DNA from: Siphonobacter sp. BAB-5405
GTDB taxonomy: Bacteria; Bacteroidota; Bacteroidia; Cytophagales; Spirosomataceae
Length of the DNA: 64,000 nt
Reading direction: 5' to 3'
NCBI RefSeq assembly: GCF_002872335.1
Contig: NZ_NJAG01000001.1
Coordinates: 1 to 64,000 of the forward strand
Shown: in pieces, positions 1 to 9,900 of the stretch
How positions within the stretch are numbered: the stretch's first letter is position 1
Layout: each line of letters begins with the position of its first letter
Notes under the pieces: generated by a model
What the model saw: the letters and a program-made list of their open reading frames with translations, nothing else
Database searches by the model: none
Told to the model about the DNA's origin: nothing
Position numbers and translations under genes: made by a program

Positions 1-59
1 AGAAAATTGACTTAAAACCCTGTCTATTTTTTCAATCAAGCCTCCAAAGCTTAATCTGA

Positions 60-293
60 ATAGCCCCGTATGCAATGCGGGGCAGGTACAGCACGGTAGG
101 CACAGCCTACCAAATTAAAAAGTCCGTAGTGAATACTACGGACAACCCGTGGGTCAATGTCATTAGCTCCGTATGCCATGAGGACTACGGACAACCTGTC
201 CCGCTACCTTTATCGGGTTTTCCCCTACCAAAACTGAAAACCGCAGCGGCAGCCGCTAAAAACTGAAAACCCAAAACTGAAAACTCAAAACTC
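60..293. repeat. Intergenic island A: REP-like hairpins plus heptamer array
   Basis: Hairpins: GCCCCG 63-68 with CGGGGC 78-83; GTAGGC 96-101 with GCCTAC 105-110; a perfect 9-bp stem 122-130 with 135-143 (GTCCGTAGT / ACTACGGAC, loop GAAT); AGCGGC 245-250 with GCCGCT 252-257. ACTACGGACAACC is repeated directly at 135-147 and 184-196. Five in-phase heptamers follow at 259-293 (AAAACTG, AAAACCC, AAAACTG, AAAACTC, AAAACTC), with two more copies near 232-242. The array ends 12 bp before a -7 box. No matching inverted array is visible on the left, where the window begins. The small open frame across this stretch looks spurious. Confidence 0.75.
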
Positions 294-305
294 TTCTTAA
301 TTTCC

Positions 306-313
306 TATTTTTG
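306..313 (+). promoter_or_regulatory. Candidate -7 box (TATTTTTG)
   Basis: Perfect match to the Bacteroidota -7 consensus TAnnTTTG, 31 bp before the dehydrogenase ATG. No TTG is seen at the -33 spacing; that position is occupied by the end of the heptamer array. Confidence 0.45.
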
Positions 314-344
314 ATCAGAGCAAAGCTAACGACCTCTTTATCCT

Positions 345-1736
345 ATGATTTTCAAATACCTGGCCCTTGGATCGGTCCTCTTTCTGATGGGACTTAACTT
401 TTCGAATGTTCCCGGCAATACACCTCCCGAATCACCGGAAACTACGTTTAAGACCCTGTGTTCGAGTTGTCACGGTGATGTACAGGCGTTCGTTGACCGC
501 AAGTGGAAACACGGCACGACCAAACCCGACCTCATCGCCAGCATCACGCATGGGTATCCGGATTTTGGCATGCCCGCCTGGGAAAATTCGCTGAAACCCG
601 AGCAAATTGAAGGCATTGCCCAGCTCATTCAAACCAGTATCGAAAAAGGCAATCGGTATAGTTTCGCCAGTAAGCCCAAATCCAATGTGTTCAAAACCGA
701 AGCCTTTACCGCTAAACTCGATACCGTAGCTGCCGGGCTGTCAAATCCCTGGGGACTGGCTTTTCTGCCCGAAGGGAGACTGCTGGTCGCGGATCGGAAC
801 GGCAAGATTTACCTCGTTGAAAAAAATCAGCAGAAAACGGAAGTGACGGGTGGCCCGAGCGTACTGGCTGAAGGTCAGGGCGGCTTACTCGACGTCCTAC
901 TGCACCCGGATTTTGCCCAAAACCATTGGGTATACTTTTCCTATTCGGCTTTTAAGGACGCTCCGGAAGGAAAACTATCGACCACTGCCGTCATGCGGGC
1001 CAAACTGGATGGTACGCAATTGAGCGATCAGAAAATCATTTTTGAAGCCCTGCCCTACTCCAAAACCCGTCATCACTACGGCTCGCGGATGGTATTCGAT
1101 AAAAACGGACATCTGTTCGTAACGGTCGGCGAACGCGGCAGTGAAAAAACGAATCCGCAGAACCTGGATAGCGACCTGGGTAAAATTCACCGAATGAATG
1201 ACGATGGTACGCCCGTCGCCGACAATCCGTTCAGGGATAAAACGAAAGGTACCATTTATTCCTGGGGTCACCGGAATCCGCAGGGACTGCTCATCGATCC
1301 GGCCACGGGTACCCTCTGGGAAACCGAGCACGGGCCACGGGGCGGCGACGAACTGAACATTATTCGCAAAGGAGCCAATTATGGCTGGCCCGTCATTTCC
1401 TACGGAATCAATTACGACGGCAAAGTCATTACCGATCTGAAAGCTAAAGAAGGTATGGAACAGGCTCAAACGTACTGGGTTCCATCGATTGCTCCGAGTG
1501 GACTGGCTCTGGTGGAAAGTTCGCGGTATCCGGCCTGGAAAGGCAATCTGCTGGTAGGATCCTTACGCTTCAAATACCTGAATCGCTGCGTGCTCAAGAA
1601 TAATAAAGTGGTGAAAGAAGAAATTCTCTTCCCCAATATTGGTCGCGTCCGGAACGTAAAAATGGGTCCGGATGGATACGCCTATGTAGCCGTGGAAGAT
1701 CCGGGATACATTTATCGGGTGCTGGTCGCGAATTAA
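345..1736 (+). CDS. Cytochrome c - PQQ-dependent sugar dehydrogenase fusion
   Basis: A secreted protein of 463 residues. Residues 1-20 form a hydrophobic signal segment. A small cytochrome c domain follows with heme motif CSSCH at residues 39-43 and a likely axial Met in the FGMPAW segment. From about residue 115 there is a six-bladed beta-propeller of the soluble glucose dehydrogenase/aldose sugar dehydrogenase family (segments LSNPWGLAFLPEGRLLV, YSWGHRNPQGL, EHGPRGGDELN, GANYGWP). Family knowledge suggests periplasmic PQQ- and Ca-dependent oxidation of sugars, with the fused heme passing electrons to the respiratory chain. The substrate cannot be read from sequence and no PQQ synthesis genes are in the window. 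It is monocistronic: a candidate -7 box lies upstream and a strong terminator downstream. Confidence 0.9.
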   Translation: MIFKYLALGSVLFLMGLNFSNVPGNTPPESPETTFKTLCSSCHGDVQAFVDRKWKHGTTKPDLIASITHGYPDFGMPAWENSLKPEQIEGIAQLIQTSIEKGNRYSFASKPKSNVFKTEAFTAKLDTVAAGLSNPWGLAFLPEGRLLVADRNGKIYLVEKNQQKTEVTGGPSVLAEGQGGLLDVLLHPDFAQNHWVYFSYSAFKDAPEGKLSTTAVMRAKLDGTQLSDQKIIFEALPYSKTRHHYGSRMVFDKNGHLFVTVGERGSEKTNPQNLDSDLGKIHRMNDDGTPVADNPFRDKTKGTIYSWGHRNPQGLLIDPATGTLWETEHGPRGGDELNIIRKGANYGWPVISYGINYDGKVITDLKAKEGMEQAQTYWVPSIAPSGLALVESSRYPAWKGNLLVGSLRFKYLNRCVLKNNKVVKEEILFPNIGRVRNVKMGPDGYAYVAVEDPGYIYRVLVAN

Positions 1737-1756
1737 TCGGCGGCATCCAGAGTTAC

Positions 1757-1816
1757 AAGACCTGAAACGGTTTAGTGAAGCCTAATTGGTTTCGTTAAAA
1801 CCGTTTCAGGTCTTTT
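1757..1816 (+). terminator. Intrinsic terminator
   Basis: Perfect 17-bp inverted repeat 1757-1773 / 1798-1814 with 24-nt loop, ending in TTTT. It follows the sugar dehydrogenase stop by 20 bp. Confidence 0.85.
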
Positions 1817-1885
1817 AGTAGGAATGTATTTTTTTGTACCTTCTGCTTTTTTACGTCAATTGTGGTTTAGACCCCGGTAGTGTGT

Positions 1886-3007
1886 ATGCTTTCTTCCGCA
1901 GAAAAACAGAGATATCAAAAACATCTTCTCTTGCCCGAGGTCGGTGCAGAAGGACAGGAACGACTGAAAAATGCCCGCGTGCTGGTGGTGGGTGCAGGAG
2001 GATTGGGATGCCCGGTTCTGTTGTATCTGGCGGCAGCGGGCGTAGGTACCTTAGGTATTGTGGACGGCGATACGGTGGATGAAACCAACCTGCAACGACA
2101 GGTACTCTACGATGCAGCCGACGTAGATCGGCCCAAGGCCACCACGGCCGCAGCTCAGTTACGTCGATTAAATGATCTGATTGATTACGAAGTTTTTACG
2201 ACGCATCTGGTGGCTGAAAATGCCGCCAGTATCATCGAACGATTCGATTTGGTCGTGGACTGTACCGATAATTTTTCCGTTCGCTATCTGATTAATGACG
2301 TTTGTGTACTTTCAGAAAAGCCCTTTGTATACGGAGCTATTCATCGTTTTGAAGGTCAGGTATCCGTATTCAACTATCCGTCTAACGGCGTTTTAGGACC
2401 TACGTATCGTTGTTTGTTCCCCAATCCGCCGAGTGGACTTGAAATACCTAACTGTTCGGAAGTAGGTGTACTGGGCATTTTACCCGGCATGATCGGGATG
2501 TACCAGGCTAATGAAGTAATCAAGATTATTACCGGCGTGGGTAAAGTACTGTCGGGCGAACTGATGCTGATGGATTTGCTCGAAAATACCCAGCGAAAAA
2601 TGAAGTTCAAACGCCGGTCTGATGCCGAAATGCTGGCCCAACAAGGCATGGAAACGCACCGAAAGCTGGCGGCCAATGTTTTGTTACCCAACGAAATCTC
2701 GGCCATTGAACTCATGCGGCAACTCAAACGGGAGCCGGATACCTTTTTACTCGACGTTCGTAATAGCGATGAGTACGAAGTGTGTCACCTGCCCGGAGCC
2801 GTGCTGATTCCCATGCCCACGATTCCGACCAGCGTTAAACATATCCCACGCGATCGTCCCGTGATTGTCTATTGTCACCACGGGATGCGTTCGGCAAGTG
2901 TCATTCAGTACCTCGAACAGGAACACGGCTACGATAACCTTACCAATTTAAACGGGGGCATTCATGCCTGGGCAGATGAAGTCGATCTTCGGATGGCGAA
3001 GTATTGA
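1886..3007 (+). CDS. MoeB/ThiF-like adenylyltransferase with C-terminal rhodanese domain
   Basis: This is an E1-like enzyme that adenylates the C-terminus of a ubiquitin-like sulfur carrier (MoaD or ThiS type), fused to a sulfurtransferase. The nucleotide-binding loop GAGGLG is at residues 36-41 and the acidic DCTDNF motif follows. The conserved PNCSEVGVLG segment is present. The rhodanese domain occupies about residues 275-373, with the loop CHHGMRS and active Cys330. ATG at 1886 is chosen; a GTG two codons earlier (1880) is possible. The two CxxC pairs that bind zinc in E. coli MoeB are not intact: the first reads TYRC and the second is absent. No moa, thi or cys-carrier genes adjoin it, so the pathway (molybdopterin, thiamine or other thiolation) is open. 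Confidence 0.87.
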   Translation: MLSSAEKQRYQKHLLLPEVGAEGQERLKNARVLVVGAGGLGCPVLLYLAAAGVGTLGIVDGDTVDETNLQRQVLYDAADVDRPKATTAAAQLRRLNDLIDYEVFTTHLVAENAASIIERFDLVVDCTDNFSVRYLINDVCVLSEKPFVYGAIHRFEGQVSVFNYPSNGVLGPTYRCLFPNPPSGLEIPNCSEVGVLGILPGMIGMYQANEVIKIITGVGKVLSGELMLMDLLENTQRKMKFKRRSDAEMLAQQGMETHRKLAANVLLPNEISAIELMRQLKREPDTFLLDVRNSDEYEVCHLPGAVLIPMPTIPTSVKHIPRDRPVIVYCHHGMRSASVIQYLEQEHGYDNLTNLNGGIHAWADEVDLRMAKY

Positions 3008-3009
3008 TT

Positions 3010-3266
3010 GGGTTGGATGGGGTTTGATGCAGTTTGAGGTTTGAAAGTCGTTTGAAAATGGTTTGAGGTTGAAGTAAGCCCTAGCAAAAGGTTGAGCTTA
3101 GTTCGGTGGTTGCTTAGGTTTAAAAGTTTAATAGGGGCAAGCTATCTACCGTCCCTTGACTCACCCCTGAACTATTGTCACCTTTAAACGCTATTCAAAC
3201 CTTAAACTTCAAACTATTTTCAAACTTCAAACCCAATCAAACCTGAAACGCCATCAAACTTCAAAT
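3010..3266. repeat. Intergenic island C: inverted heptamer arrays
   Basis: The left arm (about 3014-3085) is made of GTTTGA-type units (GGTTTGA, AGTTTGA, CGTTTGA). The right arm (about 3185-3266) is made of their complements: CAAACCT 3196, TAAACTT 3203, CAAACTA 3210, then CAAACTT 3221 and CAAACCC 3228. The two arms are imperfect inverted repeats and could fold into a long stem around a unique centre of about 100 bp. The arms begin 3-7 bp from the moeB-like stop and end 3 bp from the DinB-like stop, so the island fills the whole convergent gap. Confidence 0.7.
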
Positions 3267-3269
3267 ACC

Positions 3270-3800
3270 TTACCAGCCGAAATAGCCTTCCGGCGTGATT
3301 CCTTTCAGTCGCAAGTACACAATTCCCTGCCCCCGGTGATGGATGATGTGATTTTCAAGGGCGTAGAATAATTGCGGTCCCGTGAGTTCTTCACCGACAA
3401 ACTCCTGCATTTTGCTGAGCTGAGCGGACGTTTGCGTGGCTACCGTTTGCTGTACCCAGTCGTAAAACCGTCCCAGTTCGGCGGCCACATCCGCTTTGGA
3501 ACGCTGATTCCAGCCCTGAGCCGTTTCGTAGGGATCTTTCACGTTGAGTCGGCTGGCCAGTTGAGCCGTTGTATAAATCATACAATGCACAAATTGCATT
3601 CGAAACGAAAACATCTCGGGCGTTGGCTTGAAGTTCAGGTGTTCTTCCGGCATCTGATTGAAAATCGTCAGCGTATAGTCCCGCGAGCGTTTCCAGGCCT
3701 TCTGAAATTCCTGCTGAAAATCAGTAGCCGGAGCGGCTGCCCGTACCGGACTGACGACCAAACCCGCCAGCAATGTTTTTAGCACCTGTTTCCGTTTCAT
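3270..3800 (-). CDS. DinB-like four-helix protein, secreted
   Basis: DinB/YfiT-type four-helix bundle proteins often carry a metal site made of three histidines; many are thiol-dependent hydrolases or transferases, but the substrate here is unknown. Visible metal-ligand candidates are the His in MQFVHCM and the pair in HIIHHRGQ near the C-terminus, followed by the family-typical VYLRLKG. The start MKRKQVLKTLL is chosen; an upstream ATG three codons earlier is also possible. The N-terminus (basic MKRKQ, hydrophobic stretch, AAA) looks like a signal peptide, which is unusual for a cytoplasmic-type DinB fold. The stop is 22 bp downstream of the start side of the prenyl synthase gene on the same strand, so the two may be co-transcribed. 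Confidence 0.8.
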   Translation of the reverse strand: MKRKQVLKTLLAGLVVSPVRAAAPATDFQQEFQKAWKRSRDYTLTIFNQMPEEHLNFKPTPEMFSFRMQFVHCMIYTTAQLASRLNVKDPYETAQGWNQRSKADVAAELGRFYDWVQQTVATQTSAQLSKMQEFVGEELTGPQLFYALENHIIHHRGQGIVYLRLKGITPEGYFGW

Positions 3801-3821
3801 GGTATGCATGTGTTATGAAGA

Positions 3822-4793
3822 TTACTTTTCCCGCTCAATCAGATTCTGGAAAAAGTCCTGAAGCACTTCTTTTTTCTCATCCGCAATTCGCAGGGCTTTC
3901 AGGTACTCGAAGCCCTCTTCAAAGTAGCGATTCATTTCTGCTTCCGTCGTCTGCCGAACGCCCAAGCGATCATACAAAGCCGTCACCGCCTGTACTTTTT
4001 CGATGTTGTGGTGATCCTGCGGGGATAGCCAGAATTGCAGTTCTTCCTGATCGCTACCCGTAGCTTTTTCCAGGGCGTCGATGAGTAGGAATGTTTTCTT
4101 GTTAGCCAGAATATCACCACCTACGAGTTTGCCAAACTTACCGGGATCGCCGTACACATCCAGCAAATCGTCCTTGAGCTGAAAACCCGTACCCACGGCA
4201 TCGCCCAGTTTTTTCAGAATCCGGGCGTTTTCCTCATCCGTACCTCCAATAATTCCACCCAATTCGAGAGCAAAGCCCAGCAACACAGCGGTCTTCAAAC
4301 GAATCATTTCCAGGTACTGAGCTTTGGTGACATCCATTCGCTTTTCAAAATTCATATCCCACTGCTGCCCTTCGCACACTTCGGCAGCGGCCCGGTTGAA
4401 TTTCTTAATGACAGCTTTCAGGTACGCCGGCTCTACCTCCGTCAGAAACTCGTAAGCTGAAACCAGCATCACATCCCCTGAAAGAATGGCCACGTTGTCG
4501 TTCCATTTTTCGTGCACCGTGGGCTGACCCCGACGAATGGGAGCTTTGTCCATAATATCGTCGTGCATGAGCGTGAAGTTGTGGAAAATCTCCACGCCTA
4601 CCGCGGGTCGAACCGCTTGTTGCCAGTTTTCAGTGAAGAGAGCGGTAGCCATGACCGTCAGTAAAGGCCGGATTCGCTTACCCCCCAGACCCATAATGTA
4701 CGAAATAGGTTCGTACAGTTCAATGGGAGATTGGCCGTACTGAGTCGTTGCGATGGTTTGTTCAATCGCGGTGGTATAGTCGTTGAGTAGCAT
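3822..4793 (-). CDS. Polyprenyl (geranylgeranyl/farnesyl-type) diphosphate synthase
   Basis: A trans-prenyltransferase that condenses isopentenyl diphosphate onto allylic diphosphates. The substrate-binding GGKRIRP is at residues 37-43, the first aspartate-rich motif DDIMD at 78-82 and the second DDLLD at 208-212. Length (323 aa) is normal for the family. An aromatic residue (Phe73) five places before the first motif and the lack of a two-residue insertion in that motif point to a short product such as geranylgeranyl or farnesyl diphosphate; this is inference. It is the first gene of a minus-strand pair with the DinB-like gene and is divergent from the thioredoxin gene. Confidence 0.9.
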   Translation of the reverse strand: MLLNDYTTAIEQTIATTQYGQSPIELYEPISYIMGLGGKRIRPLLTVMATALFTENWQQAVRPAVGVEIFHNFTLMHDDIMDKAPIRRGQPTVHEKWNDNVAILSGDVMLVSAYEFLTEVEPAYLKAVIKKFNRAAAEVCEGQQWDMNFEKRMDVTKAQYLEMIRLKTAVLLGFALELGGIIGGTDEENARILKKLGDAVGTGFQLKDDLLDVYGDPGKFGKLVGGDILANKKTFLLIDALEKATGSDQEELQFWLSPQDHHNIEKVQAVTALYDRLGVRQTTEAEMNRYFEEGFEYLKALRIADEKKEVLQDFFQNLIEREK

Positions 4794-4951
4794 ATAAGTT
4801 TGTCACGTTCCGGATCTGCTTTCGGGGCCCGTTCCCGGAAAATTCAAAATTAATCTGCCTGAATAACTTTCCAGTACAGGAAAACGTTTTGAAGTTAACT
4901 TTCGATGAAAATCAATTTCTTTTCTCAACTTCGTAGGAAATCCTTAGTTCT

Positions 4952-5536
4952 ATGAAACGAATCGTTACCCTTTGCTGCACGATGGCACTGGTTCTGGCAT
5001 CGCTGGCTTTCATTCCCCGTCCTGTACCGGCACCCAAAGCCGCGAAGGTAGAGTGGCTGACGATCGAAGAAGCCTACGCCCGAAACCAGAAAGAACCCCG
5101 TAAATTTTTGATCGATGTGTATACCGACTGGTGTGGCTGGTGTAAGGTAATGGACCGTGAAACCTTTAATGATCCGAAAGTAGCTGACTATATCAATCAA
5201 AAATATTACGCGGTGAAACTGGATGCCGAAGGAAAAAATCCAATCAAGCTAGGCACGCATACCTTCAAATTCGTTGCCCAGGGTAATCGGGGCTATCAGG
5301 AACTGGCCGCGATCCTCATGAACGGTCAGATGAGTTTCCCGACCGTGGTGTTCATGGACGAGAAGTTTCTTGATAAACAGCAGTTTCAGGTCATTCAGGC
5401 CGTACCCGGTTTTCATAAAGCTGCCGAATTTCATCAGATTATTACCTTTTTCGGCGATAATTATCACAAAAAACAAACGCCCTGGGAGAAGTATCAGAAG
5501 GAAATTTATCCTTCGTTACAAATTAAAGGCAAATAA
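4952..5536 (+). CDS. Periplasmic thioredoxin-like protein
   Basis: A thioredoxin-fold protein of 194 aa with an N-terminal signal peptide (residues 1-20) and redox motif CGWC at residues 61-64 in the context DVYTDWCGWCKVM. This places it with the thioredoxin_7/DUF255-like group of exported Bacteroidota thioredoxins. The cis-Pro region is SFPTVVFMDE. The likely role is thiol-disulfide exchange in the periplasm, possibly cytochrome maturation or repair; the partner is unknown. It is monocistronic and ends in a strong shared terminator. Confidence 0.88.
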   Translation: MKRIVTLCCTMALVLASLAFIPRPVPAPKAAKVEWLTIEEAYARNQKEPRKFLIDVYTDWCGWCKVMDRETFNDPKVADYINQKYYAVKLDAEGKNPIKLGTHTFKFVAQGNRGYQELAAILMNGQMSFPTVVFMDEKFLDKQQFQVIQAVPGFHKAAEFHQIITFFGDNYHKKQTPWEKYQKEIYPSLQIKGK

Positions 5537-5570
5537 GAAAGAGGCTCTTCCGGGAGCCTCTTTCTTATTT
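5531..5570. terminator. Bidirectional intrinsic terminator
   Basis: Perfect 17-bp inverted repeat 5531-5547 / 5554-5570, loop TTCCGG, flanked by A and T runs. It serves the convergent thioredoxin gene and the haloperoxidase operon, and overlaps both gene ends. Confidence 0.9.
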
Positions 5571-6865
5571 TTTCAATGCCAGTTTTCGCAAAATATGATG
5601 GGCTACCTCCTCTCCCTGCTTCATTCCGTTTTCAATGGAATCTCGGAAATGAATGCCTCCGTATAAACGGGAAATAGCGGCTTCTTCGGCGGCATGCTTA
5701 AACGAGCGATACGAGCGAGCAGGTACGCCAAATTCAACCTCTACGGTATCCGTATAAGACCATAGTTTGCCATCAAGGGTGAGTAATAGAGTAGCCACTG
5801 CATTCGATACCACACTGTGCCCACTGGTATATTCCGGAAATGGCGGGGTTTGCAACAAGGGTCGCCAGGAACGGTCTATGAATTGATTAATGTAGGTTTC
5901 CGGTCGAACGCGGTTACTGTTAAATTTTTCATCCCAGCACGAGATAAACGCATCCGCCATGGTCATCCCTACCAGGCATGCCAGCGGACGGTTTCTTCAA
6001 GCGATAGATTTTTCTGTACACAGGCCAGACTTGTAATGCCTATCCAGTGGCCACTTGGGGATATTTTTTTCGTTCCGAAGCTGATATGTCCTTTCTGAGT
6101 CAAAGCGAAAGGATTACAATCCCAGAAGTTAGAAAAGTGATTCTGTTCCCGGCTCATAGCCCGCGTACTATCGTATACTTCCTTAGAAAGCCGATAGAAG
6201 GCTGATCCCTTTTCTTCACTGTAGGGAACGGGTCGAGCCGGACGAAACTGAGTGGCACTATCCAGGAAAAAGGGACGAACTGTGGCCCAATAAGGTTCGT
6301 AGGCTTCGCCATAGGCCGGTGGCGTAGGCTGCCAGGAGCCCGCTTTCGTATCGGGCGTATACCGCAAATATCCACTCGTTTTCACATAACCATCCTGAGC
6401 TGCATATCGAACGAGTTTCTTGACCAATGTATCAGCATAGGCACGCGAAAGCTGAACAACTTCCGGACTTAGACGCGTACTAGCTTCTTGTATGAACTGG
6501 TTACGGGGCTCTTCCAGCATGTATCCTGAAGGAAGCATTTCTTCCCCCATTCGTAAAAGTGCGTAGACCGTGGCTAAAGGCGTATCTACTTGATCGTTCG
6601 TCGTATAAGTTTTAATGGGATAGTTGGGTAACAGGCCCGTCAGGGGTACGTAGCCGGCGGGATGCTTCTGGTGCAACATCACTTCGTAGGCAGCCAGATT
6701 CGCATACGCATAGTACCGGGCGGCAGCACAGGGACCAATTACATCGTTAATCATTACATCTGTCAGGTGCTTTTCGGCCTGACTATATAGTTGAGCGGGT
6801 GACTGAAGCGACTGAGACTGAGCAGTACTCATTGTAACCCATAAACCCATTAATAGCTGTTTCAT
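5565..6865 (-). pseudogene. Vanadium-dependent haloperoxidase/PAP2-type protein, frameshifted
   Basis: Two frames together make one protein of about 433 aa. The N-terminal part (6865 to 5969) starts with a signal peptide (MKQLLMGLWV) and stops after ETVRWHAW. The C-terminal part (frame ending at 5565) resumes as LVGMTMADAF and carries the vanadate/phosphate-binding residues: Lys and Arg in EKFNSNRVRP, the SGHS loop, and Arg plus His in SRLYGGIHF. One missing base near 5978 (the plus strand has CCAGGCATG where CCAGGGCATG would restore HALVGM) accounts for the break. The intact relative at 42660-44195 shares the same core. It is last in the SusC/SusD operon. No slippery heptamer is visible, so programmed frameshifting is unlikely. 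It may be a real pseudogene or a sequencing error. Confidence 0.85.
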
Positions 6866-6913
6866 GAAATCAAATCCATTGAGCTGTCCATAGCTCTGTT
6901 GAATGATTGCTAC

Positions 6914-9900
6914 TTATTTTTTGATTGGATGGTAGATCTGAATGGTATCGTCATTCCGTCCGAAAAGCAATACCGTTTCGGATCCTTTGCGTAGCTGAAT
7001 GATGTCGCGAACATCTCCTTTGATCACAAAACCCGATTTTGACTGGGGAACATATTCAAAATGGCATTGACCTTTATTGCGAAACAACATGCCGTAATTA
7101 GCATCCATTTTCCCAATTTTAAGGCGGGTATGCGACTGATTTCCGGCTAAAATCAAATCCTTCAGTCCATCCCCATCGGCATCCACTAGTGTGATGGCGT
7201 ATATAGGAGCAAACTGGGCTTCTACCGGCAAATCCCGCCAGACAAATCCCGTGGGAGTATGTTCCAGGATTCCTGATTTGAATTGAGTGGCCTGTAAGGT
7301 ATCCGCTCCTTTCATTTGTTCGGGCGTGAAAAGCTGAGAAAAATCCGATTCGGCATAGGCTTGATACGTAGTAAACTTTCGTCGCAAAGCAAACACCTGA
7401 TTTAAGGCTTCATCCCGGCTTACCATCGGATACGGCTTACCCTGAATGTAATACAGTAGAAAAGGGTCCAGGGCTTCATTCTGATCAAAATCAGAATAAA
7501 TGATGGATACAGGTTCCTGCTCAGAGGGTTTCATTTGGGAATTCGTACCGAAATTGCCCAGTACCAGATCCTGATCCCCATCCTGGTCCAGGTCTGCCAC
7601 TTCCACCCGGTTCCACCAGCCTTTTGTATGTTCCTGTACAGAAGCTGTAAATTCCTTCCCCTGCTTATTTTTTAAAAAGGTTACGGGCATCCATTCACCC
7701 ACCAGTACTAAGTCCAGCCAGCCATCGTGGTCGATATCAAGAACGGCGGCATCGCATACTAAACCGCAGTCTTTCAAAAAGGGAGCCCATGTTTCGGTTG
7801 CATCCGTAAAGTTTCCCTTTCCGTCATTGCGTAAAATTCGACTACTGGTGGCTTCCGGGTACCGTCCAGGACGTACGCGTCCGCCTACAAATAAATCCAG
7901 ATCGCCATCTTTATCCACGTCCAGAGCGACTACACAGGCATCACTGAACCGGTCGGCCGGAAGAGCTTCGGCAGAACGGGTAAAATTTCCCTTGCCATCG
8001 TTGAGGTATAATCGATCTTGTAGTAACAAGTCATTGGTCAGATACGCAAACCCACCACTAGCCACGTACAGATCCTGATCACCGTCACCGTCCGCATCGA
8101 AGAATAGAGCATCCGTATCCTCGGCCATTTTATCCGCTTCAAAAGCCGGCTGTGTAGTGGCTCGCCAACTCCCCTGAAGCGTTTGTAGCAAAAGTTGCCC
8201 CCCCTGCCCTTTGGCTCCGGGTACATACAAATCGGTCAAACCGTCTCCATTCACATCGGCTTGGGCTACATGTGGCCCCTGATACGACAGCATGGTAGGA
8301 ATAAGCGTCTGCCTTTTAAAATCGTTGTAAACGTCTTCCGTATGACGGTAGGGAATAGTATCCTGCTGTTCGGCCACGAAGAAGGGCTGTTCGACGGGGA
8401 TGAGTGGGCCAGTTTGCTTGTTTCCCTGCGGCTCAACGATGATTTTCTGGTTGGCACGGATACCTCGCAGGATCTGCGTCTGATCGTTGGGCCAGACAAT
8501 ACGCAGGCTATCCACCTGGGTAGACTTACCTAAGCCAAAATGTAACGGCGTATACATGCCGGATTGAAATCCCCGCGTTGGATTGAATTCCTGATACTGC
8601 AATTTCCCTTGGGTATATACCCACACTTTCGCTCCAGTCGCCAGCATTAGGGATGTTTTGCCTAATTGTACCTGTAGATAATTGGTTTTCGAGTGATCGT
8701 TGCGGTAAATCGATGCGGGGGTATTGATATTGTTCGTGACAATATCGAGATCCCCATCATTGTCTAGATCGGCGTAGATGGCTCCGTTGGAAAGGTGCGT
8801 CTGATCGAAACCCCACTCCATCCCTTTGTTTTCGAAGTGTAACTGACCGTCATTACGGAAGATGTAATTTCGGGTTTGCGTAGATGGCATTTGCTTGAGA
8901 ATATCCATCATTGCCATCGGGTTTCCGCGTGCCGCCTTGAGCTGTTGGTCGGCGTAGAACTTCATAAAGTCCATATTGGTATAATCGCGGAGATAGCCAT
9001 TGGTAATGTAGAGATCTTTCCAGCCATCATTGTCGAAATCGGCCACCAGCGGACACCAGCTCCAGTCGGTATTAGAGACCCCCGCAAGCTGGCCAATTTC
9101 CGAAAATACGGGTGTCGTGGCTGGTCCTTTCATACCCGCTCCGGTATTCAGTTGCAGCATATTACGCATCAACTGATGATAGAATCCATTACGCAGCATG
9201 TTTTGATACACCTCGTAGTTCTCCGGACCGTACAACAATTTTTGTCGCCGGTTGTCTTCGGGTAGCATATCCAGGGTCAGAATATCCGGCCAGCCGTCAT
9301 TATTGATGTCAGCAATGGCATTCCCCATGGAGAAATAGCTCAAATGTCCAACGGCTTGGTCGAGCTGGTCGGTAAAATGTCCTTTGCCATCATTGATATA
9401 CAGGTAATCCTGTTCGATGTAATCGTTAGACACGTAGAGATCGGGCCAGCCATCCTGGTTTAGATCGGCAACCGCAACGCCTAGGCCAAAACCAATGGGA
9501 TTCCCTTTGATACCCGCTTCCACACTTACGTCCGTAAAGTGCGGTTTCCCATCGGCTCCGGTATCGTTACGATAGAGGCGATCGCCCGCAAACTCGTCCC
9601 GCATGGCTTTTACCAACGCCGCATCGAATCGTTTAAAATCTTTGATATTGTGGTTAAGCAGAAAGCAGTCGAGGTCGCCGTCCTTGTCATAATCGAAAAA
9701 CAAGGCCTGGGTCGTGTGCGTATTGGCATCCAGGCCATATAGTCCTGCTTCTTCCCTAAATTTTACCGAACCATCTTTCTGAACGTGCTGATTGATGTAG
9801 AGCCGATTTCGCCGATTACTGGCATCACCACTTCCCGAGTAACAAACGTAAATATCTAGCCAGCCATCCCGGTTGATATCTACCAGGGTAACGCCCGTTT

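Noticed and set aside
75-266. 63-codon frame in island A
   Set aside because: It runs through several palindromes and repeat copies; no protein-like composition.
3372-3782. 136-codon plus-strand frame opposite the DinB-like gene
   Set aside because: Antisense shadow of the real gene; no independent evidence.
5960-5990. Programmed frameshift in the haloperoxidase gene
   Set aside because: There is no slippery heptamer or downstream pseudoknot-like element at the junction; a simple one-base loss explains it better.
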